Shown here: positions 1 through 9,203 of the stretch, piece after piece
Position numbering within the stretch: position 1 is the first letter of the stretch
How the letters are laid out: each line of letters starts with the position of its first letter
NCBI GenBank assembly: GCA_024231975.1
Contig: JAAEQB010000012.1
Location: 124,001-188,000 of the forward strand
Source: Allobosea sp.
GTDB taxonomy: Bacteria > Pseudomonadota > Alphaproteobacteria > Rhizobiales > Beijerinckiaceae
Length of the DNA: 64,000 nt
Direction: 5' to 3'
The notes under the pieces: generated by a model
Database searches by the model: none
Told to the model about the DNA's origin: nothing
What the model saw: only the letters and a program-made list of their open reading frames with translations
Translations under genes and position numbers: made by a program

Positions 1-1290
1 GCCATAGGCGCCGCGCCCGTCCTTCTCGAGTTCGTCGATGATCTCCATGGCGCGCACCTTCGGTGCGCCGGAGACGGTGCCGGCCGGGAAGCCGGCGGCG
101 AGCGCCGAGAGCGCGTCGTGCTCGGTGGAGATGCGCCCCTCGACGTTCGAGACGATGTGCATCACTTGGCTGTAGCGCTCGATGAAGAAGGAATCGGTGA
201 CGTTGACGCTGCCGATCTCCGCGACCCGGCCGACATCGTTGCGGCCGAGGTCGAGCAGCATCAGATGCTCGGCCCGTTCCTTCGGATCGGCCAGCAATTC
301 GTCCGCGAGGGCCTCGTCGGCGGCGGGCGTCGCGCCGCGCGGGCGCGTGCCGGCGATCGGCCGGATCGTGACCTTGCCGTCGCGCAGCCGGACCAGGATC
401 TCCGGGCTGGAGCAGACGATCTGGAAGGCCTCGAAATCGAGATAGCAGAGGAAGGGTGCCGGATTGACCCGCCGCAGTGCCCGGTAGAGCGCGAAGGGTG
501 GCAGTTCGAACGGCGCCTCGAAGCGCTGCGACAGCACGACCTGGAAGATGTCGCCGGCCCGGACATATTCCTGCGCCGTCGCGACCATCGCGTGGAATTC
601 GGCCTCGCTGGTGTTCGAGGTCGATTCCGGATGCGGGATCGCGGCGATGTCGATGCCGGCCTCGTCGGGCAGGGGGCCTTCGAGGGCCCGGACCACTGCA
701 TCGAGGCGCTCTTGCGCCCGTTCATGCGCTGCGCGGGCTGGGACGTTCGCCTGCGGGCGCACCGGCGTCACCACGGTGATCTCGTCGCGGATCGAATCGA
801 ACACCACCATCAGCGTCGGCCGGGTCAGGATGGCGTCGGGCACGCCCGGGCCGGTCGCCTTCGGCTCGGGCAGGCGTTCCATCAGGCGCACCATGTCGTA
901 GCCGAGATAGCCGAAGACGCCGGCCGCCATCGGTGGCAGGCCGTCGCGATCGGGGATGGCGCTCTCGGCGAGCAAGGCACGCAGGGAGTCGAAGGCCGGG
1001 TGCGGATCCGCGGCGAAGTCCTCACCTTGGGCCAGGCGGCAGAGCGAGGCCTGCCCGCGATGGCAGCGCCAGATCAGGTCCGGATCGAGCCCGATCATCG
1101 AATAGCGGCCGCGCACGGCGCCGCCCTCGACCGATTCGAGCAGGAAGGCCGGGCCCTTATAGGCGTGGCGCAGCTTCAGGAAGGCGGCGACCGGCGTCTC
1201 GCAATCGCCGACCAGCGACAGCGTCAGCAATTGCGGCTCGCCGGCCTGGTAGGCGGCGGCGAAGCGGGCGAAGTCGGCGGCCGGATCCAT
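1..1290 (-). CDS. trpE: Anthranilate synthase component I (partial, 3' end outside window)
   Basis: Catalyses chorismate plus glutamine-derived ammonia to anthranilate, the first step of tryptophan synthesis; cytoplasmic, working with a TrpG glutaminase subunit. The minus-strand reading frame runs from an ATG at 1290 off the left edge. It has the chorismate-binding-enzyme layout: an N-terminal regulatory half with the LLES motif, then IAGTRPRG and the DLGRNDVGR and AGTVSGAPK motifs near the edge. It lies 10 bp downstream of ppiD on the same strand, so the two are probably co-transcribed, an arrangement often seen in Rhizobiales. The C-terminal end lies outside the window. Identification is firm from the motifs. 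Confidence 0.95.
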   Translation of the reverse strand, partial: MDPAADFARFAAAYQAGEPQLLTLSLVGDCETPVAAFLKLRHAYKGPAFLLESVEGGAVRGRYSMIGLDPDLIWRCHRGQASLCRLAQGEDFAADPHPAFDSLRALLAESAIPDRDGLPPMAAGVFGYLGYDMVRLMERLPEPKATGPGVPDAILTRPTLMVVFDSIRDEITVVTPVRPQANVPARAAHERAQERLDAVVRALEGPLPDEAGIDIAAIPHPESTSNTSEAEFHAMVATAQEYVRAGDIFQVVLSQRFEAPFELPPFALYRALRRVNPAPFLCYLDFEAFQIVCSSPEILVRLRDGKVTIRPIAGTRPRGATPAADEALADELLADPKERAEHLMLLDLGRNDVGRVAEIGSVNVTDSFFIERYSQVMHIVSNVEGRISTEHDALSALAAGFPAGTVSGAPKVRAMEIIDELEKDGRGAYG

Positions 1291-1300
1291 GCGTCCTGCT

Positions 1301-3208
1301 TCAGTTCTGGCCGCCGGTGGCGTTGCGCAACGCCGCCTGGTTGATTTGGACACCGAGATCGTTCTGCAGCTTGCCGACATATTGCGCGAGCAGGTCCTCG
1401 CTGACGCTCGACGTCAGCAGTCGCACGAAGTTCTCGGCATCCTCGGTGGTGCGGACATAGGGGCTGACCGTCGCCGACTTGACCTGGAAGACGACGCGGC
1501 CGGCGTTTTCGACTGCGGCCGAGCCGGCCTTGCCCGCAGGCGTGCCGAAGACCAGCGAGACGACGTTGCGCGGCAGCGCCTCGTTCTGGTCCTGACGGCC
1601 GAGGGTCGCATCTTCCAAGGCAAGTCCCTGGGCGAAGGCGATCGCGTCGAGCTTCTCGCCGGCGTCGAGCTTCTGCACGATTTCGCGCGCCTGGGCCGAG
1701 AGGCGCGAGGCGACCTCGTCGGCACGCCATTGCTTCTCGACCTCGGCCTTGACCTCGTCGAATCCGCGCTCGCGCGGCGGATCGATCTTGGTCACGTCGA
1801 ACCAGACATAGCCGCCGTTGTTGGGCAGGCGCACCGCCTCATTGTCGACGCCGATGTCGGAGCGGAACAGCGCCTGCAGGGTCGTGTCGCCGCCGGGGAG
1901 GGACGTCTCCTGCGTGCCGTCGGCCTTGCCGAGGCTGGAATCGGCCGGGCCGAAATTGCGCAGCGCGAGATTGAACTCCTTGGCGATCTCCGGCAACGGC
2001 TTGGCCGAGGCGCGCTGGTCCTCGATCTTGTCGTGCAGATCGGTGAGCTGCTCGGCGGCGCGGCTCGTCGCGACATCGCGGCGGACTTCGTCGGCGACCT
2101 CCTCGAAGCTCTTCAGCCGGGCCGCCTCGATCGTCGGGACGCGCAGCAGCACCACGCCGAATCCGCCCTGCACGGGCTCGCTGACCGCGCCCTGCGCCAA
2201 AGCGAAGGCGGCGTCGCGCACGGCCGGATCGAACAGGCCCTCGCGGGTGAAGGTGCCGAGCGTCAGATCGGCCTCGGCGATGTTGCGGCTGGCGCCGACC
2301 GCCTCGAAAGTCTCGCCGGCGTCGATCTTCGCCTTGGCGGCCTTGGCCTCCTCCATCGAGGGGAAGCCGATCTGCTGGACGGTGCGGCGCTCGGCGGAGC
2401 CGAAGCGCTGGGTCTTGACCTGCTCGTAGCGGGCGCGGGCGTCGGCATCGCTGACCTTGCTCGGATCGGCGAGACTGGCGGCCGTCAGGACCAGAACGTT
2501 GGCGGTGCGGTATTCGGGCGCGCGGAAGGCGGCCTTGCGCTCATCGAAATACTTGCGCAGCACCTCGTCGCTGGGCGCGAGGATCTCGCCGGCGGCGCTC
2601 TCGGGCAAGGTGATGTAGGCGATCTCGCGCTGCTCATGACGCAGGCGATGGCCGAGCTCCTGCAGCGCGACCGGGGCCGTCACCGCGCCGACCACCATCT
2701 CGGCGAGCTCCTGGCGCATCGTCGCCGAGCGCTGCTCGCGCACGAATTGCTGCTCGTTCATGCCGATGGCGCGGAGCAATTCGTTGAAGCGGGCGGGGTC
2801 GAACTGGCCGGCGGCGTTCTTCAGGTTCGGATCGGTGAACAGGATATTGCGCACGGTCTCGTCGGAAACCGCGAGGCCCATCTTCTGAGCCGTCTGGTCC
2901 AGTGTGGCGTCGGTGACGAGGCGCGACAGCACGCGCTGGTCGAGGCCGAGTGCGCGAGCGAGATCGGGGCTGATCTGGCGGCGCTGCTGGCGCTGCAATT
3001 GCTGGATCTCGTTCTGATAGGCAGTGCGAACCTGCTCCAGGCCGATCTCGGTCTTGCCGACGACGGCGACGGCATTGCGGCCATAGCCGCGGAAGATGTC
3101 GCCGATGCCCCAGATCGCGAAGGAGATGATCAGGAAGCCGAACATGATCGCGACGACGATCCTGCCGATCAGGCTCTGTCCCGCCTTGCGCAGGCCCTGC
3201 ATCATCAT
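1301..3208 (-). CDS. ppiD: Peptidylprolyl isomerase PpiD / SurA N-terminal domain protein
   Basis: Inner-membrane-anchored periplasmic folding factor that assists outer-membrane and secreted proteins. The 635-residue protein has a short cytoplasmic N-terminus, one membrane anchor (about residues 14-36), a SurA-N-like chaperone domain to about residue 180, and a rotamase-like PPIC region around 240-380, followed by a second PpiD-type helical part. Length matches the family. Three consecutive ATG codons stand at the start, with a GGAAG ribosome site upstream. It is divergent from tpiA across about 150 bp and precedes trpE by 10 bp. Whether the parvulin domain is catalytically active cannot be judged by eye. 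Confidence 0.92.
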   Translation of the reverse strand: MMMQGLRKAGQSLIGRIVVAIMFGFLIISFAIWGIGDIFRGYGRNAVAVVGKTEIGLEQVRTAYQNEIQQLQRQQRRQISPDLARALGLDQRVLSRLVTDATLDQTAQKMGLAVSDETVRNILFTDPNLKNAAGQFDPARFNELLRAIGMNEQQFVREQRSATMRQELAEMVVGAVTAPVALQELGHRLRHEQREIAYITLPESAAGEILAPSDEVLRKYFDERKAAFRAPEYRTANVLVLTAASLADPSKVSDADARARYEQVKTQRFGSAERRTVQQIGFPSMEEAKAAKAKIDAGETFEAVGASRNIAEADLTLGTFTREGLFDPAVRDAAFALAQGAVSEPVQGGFGVVLLRVPTIEAARLKSFEEVADEVRRDVATSRAAEQLTDLHDKIEDQRASAKPLPEIAKEFNLALRNFGPADSSLGKADGTQETSLPGGDTTLQALFRSDIGVDNEAVRLPNNGGYVWFDVTKIDPPRERGFDEVKAEVEKQWRADEVASRLSAQAREIVQKLDAGEKLDAIAFAQGLALEDATLGRQDQNEALPRNVVSLVFGTPAGKAGSAAVENAGRVVFQVKSATVSPYVRTTEDAENFVRLLTSSVSEDLLAQYVGKLQNDLGVQINQAALRNATGGQN

Positions 3209-3357
3209 GGTCCGGTCTTCCCAATTCTCTCGCGGCCGTGCCGCTGCGCGCCGCTTATAGGTAGAGCGACGCCTTCGGGCAATCGCTCCGGTTCGCGTCG
3301 ATTGCGATCAGGAGGCCGCGTTGCTAGAGCCGAACGGACAAGATTTGGAGAGCAGCC

Positions 3358-4119
3358 GTGACGCGAACGATCAAGCCGCTGGTGGCGGGCAACTGGAAGA
3401 TGAACGGGCTGAAGGCGGATCTCGCCATCGCCGCCGAGGTGGCGAAGGGGGCTGACGCCAGCTTGCGGCGCGTCGTCGACCTCGCGATCTGCCCGCCCGC
3501 GACGCTGCTGTTCACACTGACGGCATCGCTGATCGGCTCGCGCATCGCCACCGGCGGACAGGACTGCAGCGCCCATGCCAGCGGCGCCTATACCGGCGAG
3601 GTTTCGGCGCCGATGCTGGTCGATGCCGGCGCGACCTATGCCATCGTCGGCCATTCCGAGCGCCGCACTTTGCATGGCGAGAGCAACGCGCAGGTCAAGG
3701 CCAAGGCCGAGGCGGCGCTGGCGGCAGGGCTGACGCCGATCGTCTGCGTCGGCGAGACCAAGGACGAGCGCGAGGCTGGCAAGGCTCTAGCGATCGTGAA
3801 GAAGCAGCTGCGCGGCTCGGTGCCGGATGGGGCAACAGCTGCCTCGCTCATCGTCGCCTATGAGCCGGTCTGGGCGATCGGCACCGGCCTGACGCCGACC
3901 GCCGCCGACGTTGCCGAGATGCATGAGGCGATCCGGGCCGAGCTCGGGCGCATCCTCGGCAAGGCTACGGCGGCCGGCGTCCGGCTGCTCTATGGCGGCT
4001 CGGTCAAGCCGAGCAACGCGGCCGAGCTGATGAACGTCGCCAATGTCGACGGCGCGCTTGTCGGCGGCGCCAGCCTCAAGGCCGAGGATTTCCTGGCGAT
4101 CGCGCGCGCCTGCGCCTGA
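3358..4119 (+). CDS. tpiA: Triosephosphate isomerase
   Basis: Interconverts dihydroxyacetone phosphate and glyceraldehyde 3-phosphate in glycolysis and gluconeogenesis; cytoplasmic dimer. The 253-residue protein starts with GTG at 3358 and has the full catalytic set: the AGNWKMNG motif with Lys14, His99 in IVGHSERR, and Glu169 in the YEPVWAIGTG signature, plus the C-terminal phosphate-binding YGGSV. Length is usual for the family. It heads the plus-strand run tpiA-secG-pyrG and is divergent from ppiD. Confidence 0.97.
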   Translation: MTRTIKPLVAGNWKMNGLKADLAIAAEVAKGADASLRRVVDLAICPPATLLFTLTASLIGSRIATGGQDCSAHASGAYTGEVSAPMLVDAGATYAIVGHSERRTLHGESNAQVKAKAEAALAAGLTPIVCVGETKDEREAGKALAIVKKQLRGSVPDGATAASLIVAYEPVWAIGTGLTPTAADVAEMHEAIRAELGRILGKATAAGVRLLYGGSVKPSNAAELMNVANVDGALVGGASLKAEDFLAIARACA

Positions 4120-4147
4120 TCTCCCAAAGACATCGAAATCGCGGGTG

Positions 4148-4168
4148 GCATGGGCGGAAAGCCCATGC
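4148..4168. repeat. Short hairpin in the tpiA-secG gap
   Basis: An 8-bp perfect inverted repeat (GCATGGGC / GCCCATGC) with a 5-nt loop lies 29 bp after the tpiA stop. No T-run follows, so it is not a classical terminator; it could modulate read-through into secG or stabilise the tpiA mRNA end. Function is inferred only. Confidence 0.5.
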
Positions 4169-4238
4169 TATGGGCAGCGCCGATCCGCGGGATGCCGCCA
4201 TCTTGGCAGGCGCCCGCGCCATACCCATTTCGTGAGCC

Positions 4239-4643
4239 ATGCAGAACGTCCTCATCGTCATTCACCTGCTGATCGTGATCGCGCTGGTCGGCGTCGTGCT
4301 GCTGCAGCGCTCGGAAGGCGGCGGCCTCGGCATGGGCTCGGGCGGCGGAGGCGGCGTCGGCGGCTTCATGACCGGTCGCGGCCAGGCCAATGCGCTGACC
4401 CGCGCCACGGCGATCCTCGCCGGCCTGTTCTTCATCACCTCGATCGCGCTCGCGGTGATGGCGACGCATGGCCGCACGCAGCGCTCGATCATCGACGGCG
4501 CTCCGGCGCCGGCCGGCACGACCGCTCCGGCGGCTCCGAGCGGGCCGTCCGCGCCGAATGCCGGCGGGGTGCTCGACCAGCTCCGGCAGATGCAGAACCA
4601 AGGCGGCTCTCAACCGCCGCAGCCGGGAACGCCGACACGGTGA
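4239..4643 (+). CDS. secG: Preprotein translocase subunit SecG
   Basis: Small subunit of the SecYEG channel that exports unfolded proteins across the inner membrane. The 134-residue product has two membrane segments (about residues 3-22 and 53-72) separated by the glycine-rich SecG loop with QRSEGGGLG, then a long Ala/Pro/Gly-rich cytoplasmic tail, which is common in alphaproteobacterial SecG. Its place between tpiA and pyrG is the usual one in this order, so the call is secure. Confidence 0.93.
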   Translation: MQNVLIVIHLLIVIALVGVVLLQRSEGGGLGMGSGGGGGVGGFMTGRGQANALTRATAILAGLFFITSIALAVMATHGRTQRSIIDGAPAPAGTTAPAAPSGPSAPNAGGVLDQLRQMQNQGGSQPPQPGTPTR

Positions 4644-4770
4644 CCGGGACGAGACGAGGGCAGGGGCCGGGAAACCGGCCCTTCTCTTTTGTGGACAAGC
4701 GCGAGGCGCAGGACCGGCCTGCACCGACCCGCTTAGCGAATCGAACTCTAGGCGTTAAAGGTGACCTCCC

Positions 4771-6399
4771 ATGACGCGGTATGTTTTCATCACCGGCGGC
4801 GTGGTCTCCTCGCTCGGCAAAGGCCTGGCGGCGGCTGCTCTGGCTGCTCTTCTGCAGGCGCGTGGCCATAAGGTCCGCCTGCGCAAGCTCGACCCCTATC
4901 TCAATGTCGATCCGGGCACGATGAGCCCGTATCAGCATGGCGAGGTGTTCGTCACCGACGACGGCGCCGAGACGGATCTCGACCTCGGCCATTACGAGCG
5001 CTTCACCGGCCGGCCCTGCAACAAGGGCGACAACATCACCACCGGGCGCATCTATATGGACATCCTGACGCGCGAGCGCCGGGGCGACTATCTCGGCGCC
5101 ACCATCCAGGTGATCCCGCACGTTACCAACGCGATCAAGGAATTCGTCCTGTCAGGCAATGACGGCTACGACTTCGTGCTGGTGGAGATCGGCGGCACGG
5201 TCGGCGACATCGAGAGCCTGCCCTTCCTCGAATCGATCCGCCAGATCAGCCAGCAATTGCCGCGCGGCCAGTGCATCTTCGTGCACCTGACGCTGCTGCC
5301 CTATATCCCGACCGCAGGTGAATTGAAGACGAAGCCGACCCAGCACTCGGTCGCCGAATTGCGCTCGATCGGCATCCAGCCCGACATCCTGCTCTGCCGC
5401 ACCGATCGTGAGATCCCGCCGGAGGAGCGGCGCAAGCTTGCTCTGTTCTGCAATGTCCGCGAGACGGCGGTGATCGAGGCCCGTGACGTCGCCTCGATCT
5501 ACGACGTGCCGCTGTCCTATCATGCCGAGGGGCTCGACACCGAGGTGCTGGCGGCGTTCGGGATCGACGACAAGACCGCGCCCGACATCAGCAACTGGCG
5601 GCGCATCTCCGAGCGGATCAAGAACCCGGAAGGCGAGGTCACCATCGCCATCGTCGGCAAGTACACCGGGATGAAGGACGCCTATAAGTCGCTGATCGAG
5701 GCGCTGACCCACGGCGGCATCGCCAACCGGGTCAAGGTCAATCTCGACTGGATCGAGTCGGAGGTCTTCGAGAAGGAGGATCCGGCGCCGTTCCTGGAGC
5801 ATGTCCATGGCATCCTCGTCCCCGGCGGCTTCGGCCATCGCGGCGCCGAGGGCAAGATCAAGGCGGCGAGCTTCGCCCGGCAGCGCAAGGTGCCGTATTT
5901 CGGCATCTGCTTCGGCATGCAGATGGCGGTGATCGAGGCGGCGCGCTCGCTCGCCGGCGTCAAGGACGCCAATTCGACCGAGTTCGGCCCGACCGAGCAG
6001 CCCGTCGTCGGCCTGATGACCGAGTGGATGCGCGGCAATGAGCTGGAGCAGCGCTTCTCCGGAGGCGATCTCGGCGGCACGATGCGGCTCGGCGCCTACC
6101 AGTCGAAGCTGTCCGAGGACACCAAGATCGCCAAGATCTACGGCTCGACAGAGATCTCCGAGCGGCATCGCCACCGCTACGAGGTCAATATGGGCTATCG
6201 CGAGCTGCTGGAGGCCAAGGGCCTGCGCTTCAGCGGCGTCTCGCCCGACGGCCTGCTGCCGGAGACGGTCGAATATCCCGACCATCCCTGGTTCATCGGC
6301 GTGCAGTACCATCCCGAGCTGAAGTCGCGGCCGTTCGAGCCGCATCCGCTCTTCGCCAGCTTCATCGAAGCGGCGGTGGTGCAGAGCCGCCTCGTCTGA
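4771..6399 (+). CDS. pyrG: CTP synthase (glutamine hydrolysing)
   Basis: Makes CTP from UTP, ATP and glutamine, the last step of pyrimidine nucleotide synthesis. The 542-residue protein has the N-terminal synthase domain (opening with YVFITGGVVSSLGKG, a P-loop-like motif) and a C-terminal class I glutamine amidotransferase domain with nucleophile Cys380 (GICFGMQ) and the His514/Glu516 pair. Length and motifs are canonical. It is convergent with the GFA-family gene, with a palindromic repeat between them. Confidence 0.98.
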   Translation: MTRYVFITGGVVSSLGKGLAAAALAALLQARGHKVRLRKLDPYLNVDPGTMSPYQHGEVFVTDDGAETDLDLGHYERFTGRPCNKGDNITTGRIYMDILTRERRGDYLGATIQVIPHVTNAIKEFVLSGNDGYDFVLVEIGGTVGDIESLPFLESIRQISQQLPRGQCIFVHLTLLPYIPTAGELKTKPTQHSVAELRSIGIQPDILLCRTDREIPPEERRKLALFCNVRETAVIEARDVASIYDVPLSYHAEGLDTEVLAAFGIDDKTAPDISNWRRISERIKNPEGEVTIAIVGKYTGMKDAYKSLIEALTHGGIANRVKVNLDWIESEVFEKEDPAPFLEHVHGILVPGGFGHRGAEGKIKAASFARQRKVPYFGICFGMQMAVIEAARSLAGVKDANSTEFGPTEQPVVGLMTEWMRGNELEQRFSGGDLGGTMRLGAYQSKLSEDTKIAKIYGSTEISERHRHRYEVNMGYRELLEAKGLRFSGVSPDGLLPETVEYPDHPWFIGVQYHPELKSRPFEPHPLFASFIEAAVVQSRLV

Positions 6400-6419
6400 T
6401 CGACGAGGCTGACACTCTC

Positions 6420-6468
6420 AGCCCTCATCCTTCGAGACGCCGCTACGCGGCTCCTCAGGATGAGGGCT
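6420..6468. repeat. Palindromic intergenic repeat between pyrG and the GFA-family gene
   Basis: Perfect 12-bp arms (AGCCCTCATCCT at 6420-6431, reverse complement at 6457-6468) enclose an inner GCCGC/GCGGC hairpin. This resembles the short palindromic elements dispersed between genes of Rhizobiales genomes. It sits between two convergent genes and could act as a bidirectional terminator. Its right arm supplies the last codons and the TGA stop of the minus-strand GFA-family gene. Confidence 0.75.
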
Positions 6469-6844
6469 CAGAAGGAGCCGCGCCCCAAGGGTGGCGGTGC
6501 TGGGTGTAGACCTGCTTGTCCGGTGCCGGGAATTCCGGATCGGCGAACGCGCCGACCGCGACCGCGATCATCCCGGGCTTGCGCGCGGCCTCCCAAAAGA
6601 CCGTGCTGCCGCAGCGCGGACAGAAGTGCAGCGCGACGTCGAAGCCGCTGTCGCTTTGCCGGCGATAAGCCGTCGCTTCGCCGCTGATCTCAAGCTGTGG
6701 GCGTGGAAAGAAGGCGGCGATGCCATAGGTGCTGCCGGTGCGGCGCTGGCATTCCCGGCAATGACAGAGCGAGACGAGCGCTGGCTCTCCGCGGCAGATC
6801 ACGCTCAAATCCCCGCAAGAGCATTGGGCATATCTTTCCTTCAT
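6455..6844 (-). CDS. GFA (glutathione-dependent formaldehyde-activating) family protein
   Basis: A 129-residue zinc-binding protein of the GFA/CENP-V fold. It shows CSCGD near the N-terminus, CHCRECQRRTGS, and a later CPRCGS, the cysteine pattern that holds two zinc ions. The founding member (Gfa) was proposed to join formaldehyde and glutathione, but most relatives have no proven reaction, so the substrate is unknown. The start at 6844 is chosen because GGAGAA lies just upstream; a longer frame to 6997 would overlap the promoter region of the next gene and has no family match in its extra residues. Confidence 0.85.
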   Translation of the reverse strand: MKERYAQCSCGDLSVICRGEPALVSLCHCRECQRRTGSTYGIAAFFPRPQLEISGEATAYRRQSDSGFDVALHFCPRCGSTVFWEAARKPGMIAVAVGAFADPEFPAPDKQVYTQHRHPWGAAPSEPSS

Positions 6845-6962
6845 GGAGCTTCTCCGTGACGTCGTCCGCGCGCCCATTGCACAATCCGCGACAGTCTGGC
6901 GCAGCAGCGCCGCTGACGTATAGTGACGTCCTTGAGCATCATGGCGTGCAAGGGGCGGCAGC

Positions 6963-7364
6963 ATGACGATCTCGATGGCCGGCTTGCCGGCGTTCATCCT
7001 CTATTTCTGCGTCGGCTTCGCGCTGATCGCCGGCTTCGCCGCCGTCTACATGCGGCTGACCGCCCATGACGAGATCGCGCTGATCCGGGGCGGCAACCTC
7101 TCCGCCGCGATCGCCTTCGGCGGCAATCTCGTCGGCTTCTCCGTGCCGCTGGAGACGGCGATCGAGCAGGCCGCCAGCATTCCCGACCTGGTGATCTGGG
7201 CGGTGATCGCCATGGTCGTCCAGCTCGGAGCCTATGGCTTTGCCCGCATCGTCATCCCCGACCTCTCGCGCAAGATCGAGGAGGATCGCATTCCCTCGGC
7301 GGCGATACTGGCGGTGATCGCCGTGATCAGCGGCACGCTGGCCGCCGCCAGCATGAGCTTGTAG
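6963..7364 (+). CDS. DUF350 inner-membrane protein (YjfL-like)
   Basis: A 133-residue protein with four predicted membrane segments (roughly 10-28, 46-63, 76-97 and 111-131) and the charged cytoplasmic patches seen in DUF350. Function of the family is not established. It is the first gene of a three-gene cassette with a DUF1190 protein and a glutathionylspermidine-synthase-like enzyme, the same trio as yjfL-yjfM-yjfC of enterobacteria. The cassette suggests a role in the membrane or envelope connected with the third enzyme's product, but this is inference. Confidence 0.85.
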   Translation: MTISMAGLPAFILYFCVGFALIAGFAAVYMRLTAHDEIALIRGGNLSAAIAFGGNLVGFSVPLETAIEQAASIPDLVIWAVIAMVVQLGAYGFARIVIPDLSRKIEEDRIPSAAILAVIAVISGTLAAASMSL

Positions 7365-7373
7365 GAGGCGGTG

Positions 7374-8012
7374 ATGAAGCGCTCGACCCAGATCGGGCTC
7401 GCGGCGGCCGGCGTGGTGCTGGTCGCGACCTACTGGTCTCTCTCCGGTGGCGAGACCGACGATTCGCTGATCTACAGCAATCTCTCCGAGTGCCGGGCCG
7501 CCAACCTGCTCGGCTCCAGCCAGTGCGAGCAGCGCTTCAACGAGGCCTCAGCCAACCATCTGCGCGACGCCAAGAAGTTCACCAGCAGCGCCGCCTGCGA
7601 GCAGGAATACGGCGCCAGCGGCTGCCAGAGCGCGGTCTGGAACAATGCCCAGGTCTTCATCCCGGCTCTGGCGGGGATCATGCTGGCGCGCCAGTTCATG
7701 TCCGGCGGCGGCGCGGCCCAGCCGCTCCTGCCGCCGACCAGTGCGGCCTGCCCGCCCGGCACGCGCCAGCCCGGCTCCGGGCGCCCCGAATGCGAGCAAC
7801 CGGCGAGGAGCTCGTCATCGTCGTCCTCATCGTCCAGCGGCGGCTATTATGGCGGCAGCAGCAGCCGTTCGCGCGCCTATACGACGACCTCGGGCCAGGC
7901 GATGGTCGCCCGCAACATCTCCTCGACCGGCATGGCGAGCACGCCGAGTGTCGCCTCGCGCGGCGGCTTCGGTTCGTCCTCGCGCTCCTATTCCTCTCAC
8001 TCCTCGTCCTGA
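7374..8012 (+). CDS. DUF1190 family protein (YgiB/YjfM-like)
   Basis: A 212-residue protein with an N-terminal hydrophobic segment (about residues 6-22) followed by a periplasmic-type region containing four spaced cysteines (SECR, SQCEQ, AACEQ, SGCQS) typical of DUF1190, then a Ser/Gly-rich low-complexity tail with a run of ten serines. The ATG at 7374 is preferred over GTG 7371 because AGGAGG lies 5 nt before it. It starts 9 bp after the DUF350 gene, so the two are an operon. Biochemical function unknown. Confidence 0.8.
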   Translation: MKRSTQIGLAAAGVVLVATYWSLSGGETDDSLIYSNLSECRAANLLGSSQCEQRFNEASANHLRDAKKFTSSAACEQEYGASGCQSAVWNNAQVFIPALAGIMLARQFMSGGGAAQPLLPPTSAACPPGTRQPGSGRPECEQPARSSSSSSSSSSGGYYGGSSSRSRAYTTTSGQAMVARNISSTGMASTPSVASRGGFGSSSRSYSSHSSS

Positions 8013-8036
8013 GAGATCCTGTCAGGAGCTCTTTTC

Positions 8037-9203
8037 ATGCAACGGCTTCGTCCAACACCGCGCAAGAACTGGCAGGCCGAGGCCGAGCGCCTCGGTTTCG
8101 CCTATCACACGCTCGACGGCGAAACCTATTGGGACGAGAGCGTCGCCTACGCCTTCTCGCTGAAGCAGATCGAGGAGGATATCGAGGCGCCGACCAGCGA
8201 GATCGAGGGGCTCTGCTTCGCCTTCGTCGAGCGCGCCCTCAAGGACGAGAGCATCCTGCGCCGGCTCGCGATTCCCGAGACGCAATGGGGCCTGATCCGC
8301 GACAGCTGGCAGCGCGGCGACCGCAATCTCTATGGCCGGCTCGACCTCGCCTATGACGGCAAGGGACCGGCCAAGCTGCTGGAGTACAATGCCGATACGC
8401 CGACCTCGCTGTTCGAGGCTGCCGTGGTGCAGTGGGACTGGCTCGAGCAGGCGATGGCGCAGGGGCTGATCTCGCGCGGCTGCGACCAGTTCAACTCGCT
8501 GCATGAGCGCCTGATCGCCGCCTTCGGCCAGCTGCGCAATCCGAAGCCCGAACGCATGCACTTCACCTGCGTGCAGGACAGCGTCGAGGACAAGGGCACC
8601 GTCGACTATCTGATCGACTGCGCCGGCCAGGCCGGAATCGACGCCCGCTTCACCTTCATCGAGGAGATCGGCCTGCTCGCCGACGGGCGCTTCTGCGACG
8701 GCGCCAGCCTGCCGATCGAGATGCTGTTCAAGCTCTACCCCTGGGAGTGGCTGTTTCGGGAGCAATATGCCTCGGCGCTCGCCGGCTCGCGCTGCCAGTT
8801 CGTCGAACCGCCCTGGAAGGCGCTGGTCTCCAGCAAGGGGCTCTTGCCCTATCTCTGGGAGATGGCGCCAGGCCATCCCAACCTGCTGCCGGCCTATTTC
8901 GAGGACGATCCGCGTTGTGCGGAGCTCGGCGCGAACCATGTCCGCAAGCCGCTCTATTCGCGCGAGGGCGCCAATGTGACGCTGGTCGAGGGCGAGGCGG
9001 TGCGCGACAGCGACGACGGCCCCTATGGTGCCGAGGGCTTCATCCTGCAGGCGACCGCCATGCTGCCGAATTTCGATGGCAATTATCCGGTGCTCGGCTC
9101 CTGGCTGGTCGCCTCGCAGCCTTGCGGGCTCGGTATCCGCGAGGATACGACTCCGATCACCAAGAACACCTCGCGCTTCGTGCCGCACGTCATCGAGGCT
9201 TGA
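8037..9203 (+). CDS. Glutathionylspermidine-synthase-family ATP-grasp protein (YgiC/YjfC-like)
   Basis: A 388-residue member of the family named for the C-terminal synthetase domain of E. coli GspS, an ATP-grasp ligase that joins glutathione and spermidine. Family marks include the LEYNADTPTS segment, the central YPWEWLF and the C-terminal GSWLVASQPCGLGIRED region. The stand-alone YjfC/YgiC type lacks the amidase half and has no proven substrate. AGGAG lies before the ATG. It follows the DUF1190 gene by 24 bp, completing the DUF350-DUF1190-synthetase operon, and ends at a strong hairpin. Confidence 0.85.
   Translation: MQRLRPTPRKNWQAEAERLGFAYHTLDGETYWDESVAYAFSLKQIEEDIEAPTSEIEGLCFAFVERALKDESILRRLAIPETQWGLIRDSWQRGDRNLYGRLDLAYDGKGPAKLLEYNADTPTSLFEAAVVQWDWLEQAMAQGLISRGCDQFNSLHERLIAAFGQLRNPKPERMHFTCVQDSVEDKGTVDYLIDCAGQAGIDARFTFIEEIGLLADGRFCDGASLPIEMLFKLYPWEWLFREQYASALAGSRCQFVEPPWKALVSSKGLLPYLWEMAPGHPNLLPAYFEDDPRCAELGANHVRKPLYSREGANVTLVEGEAVRDSDDGPYGAEGFILQATAMLPNFDGNYPVLGSWLVASQPCGLGIREDTTPITKNTSRFVPHVIEA

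Noticed and set aside
1289..3361. Long open frame on the plus strand opposite ppiD (about 690 codons)
   Set aside because: It mirrors ppiD codon structure in high-GC DNA, has low-complexity Asp/Gly/Leu-rich composition and no family motifs; ppiD on the other strand is clearly real.
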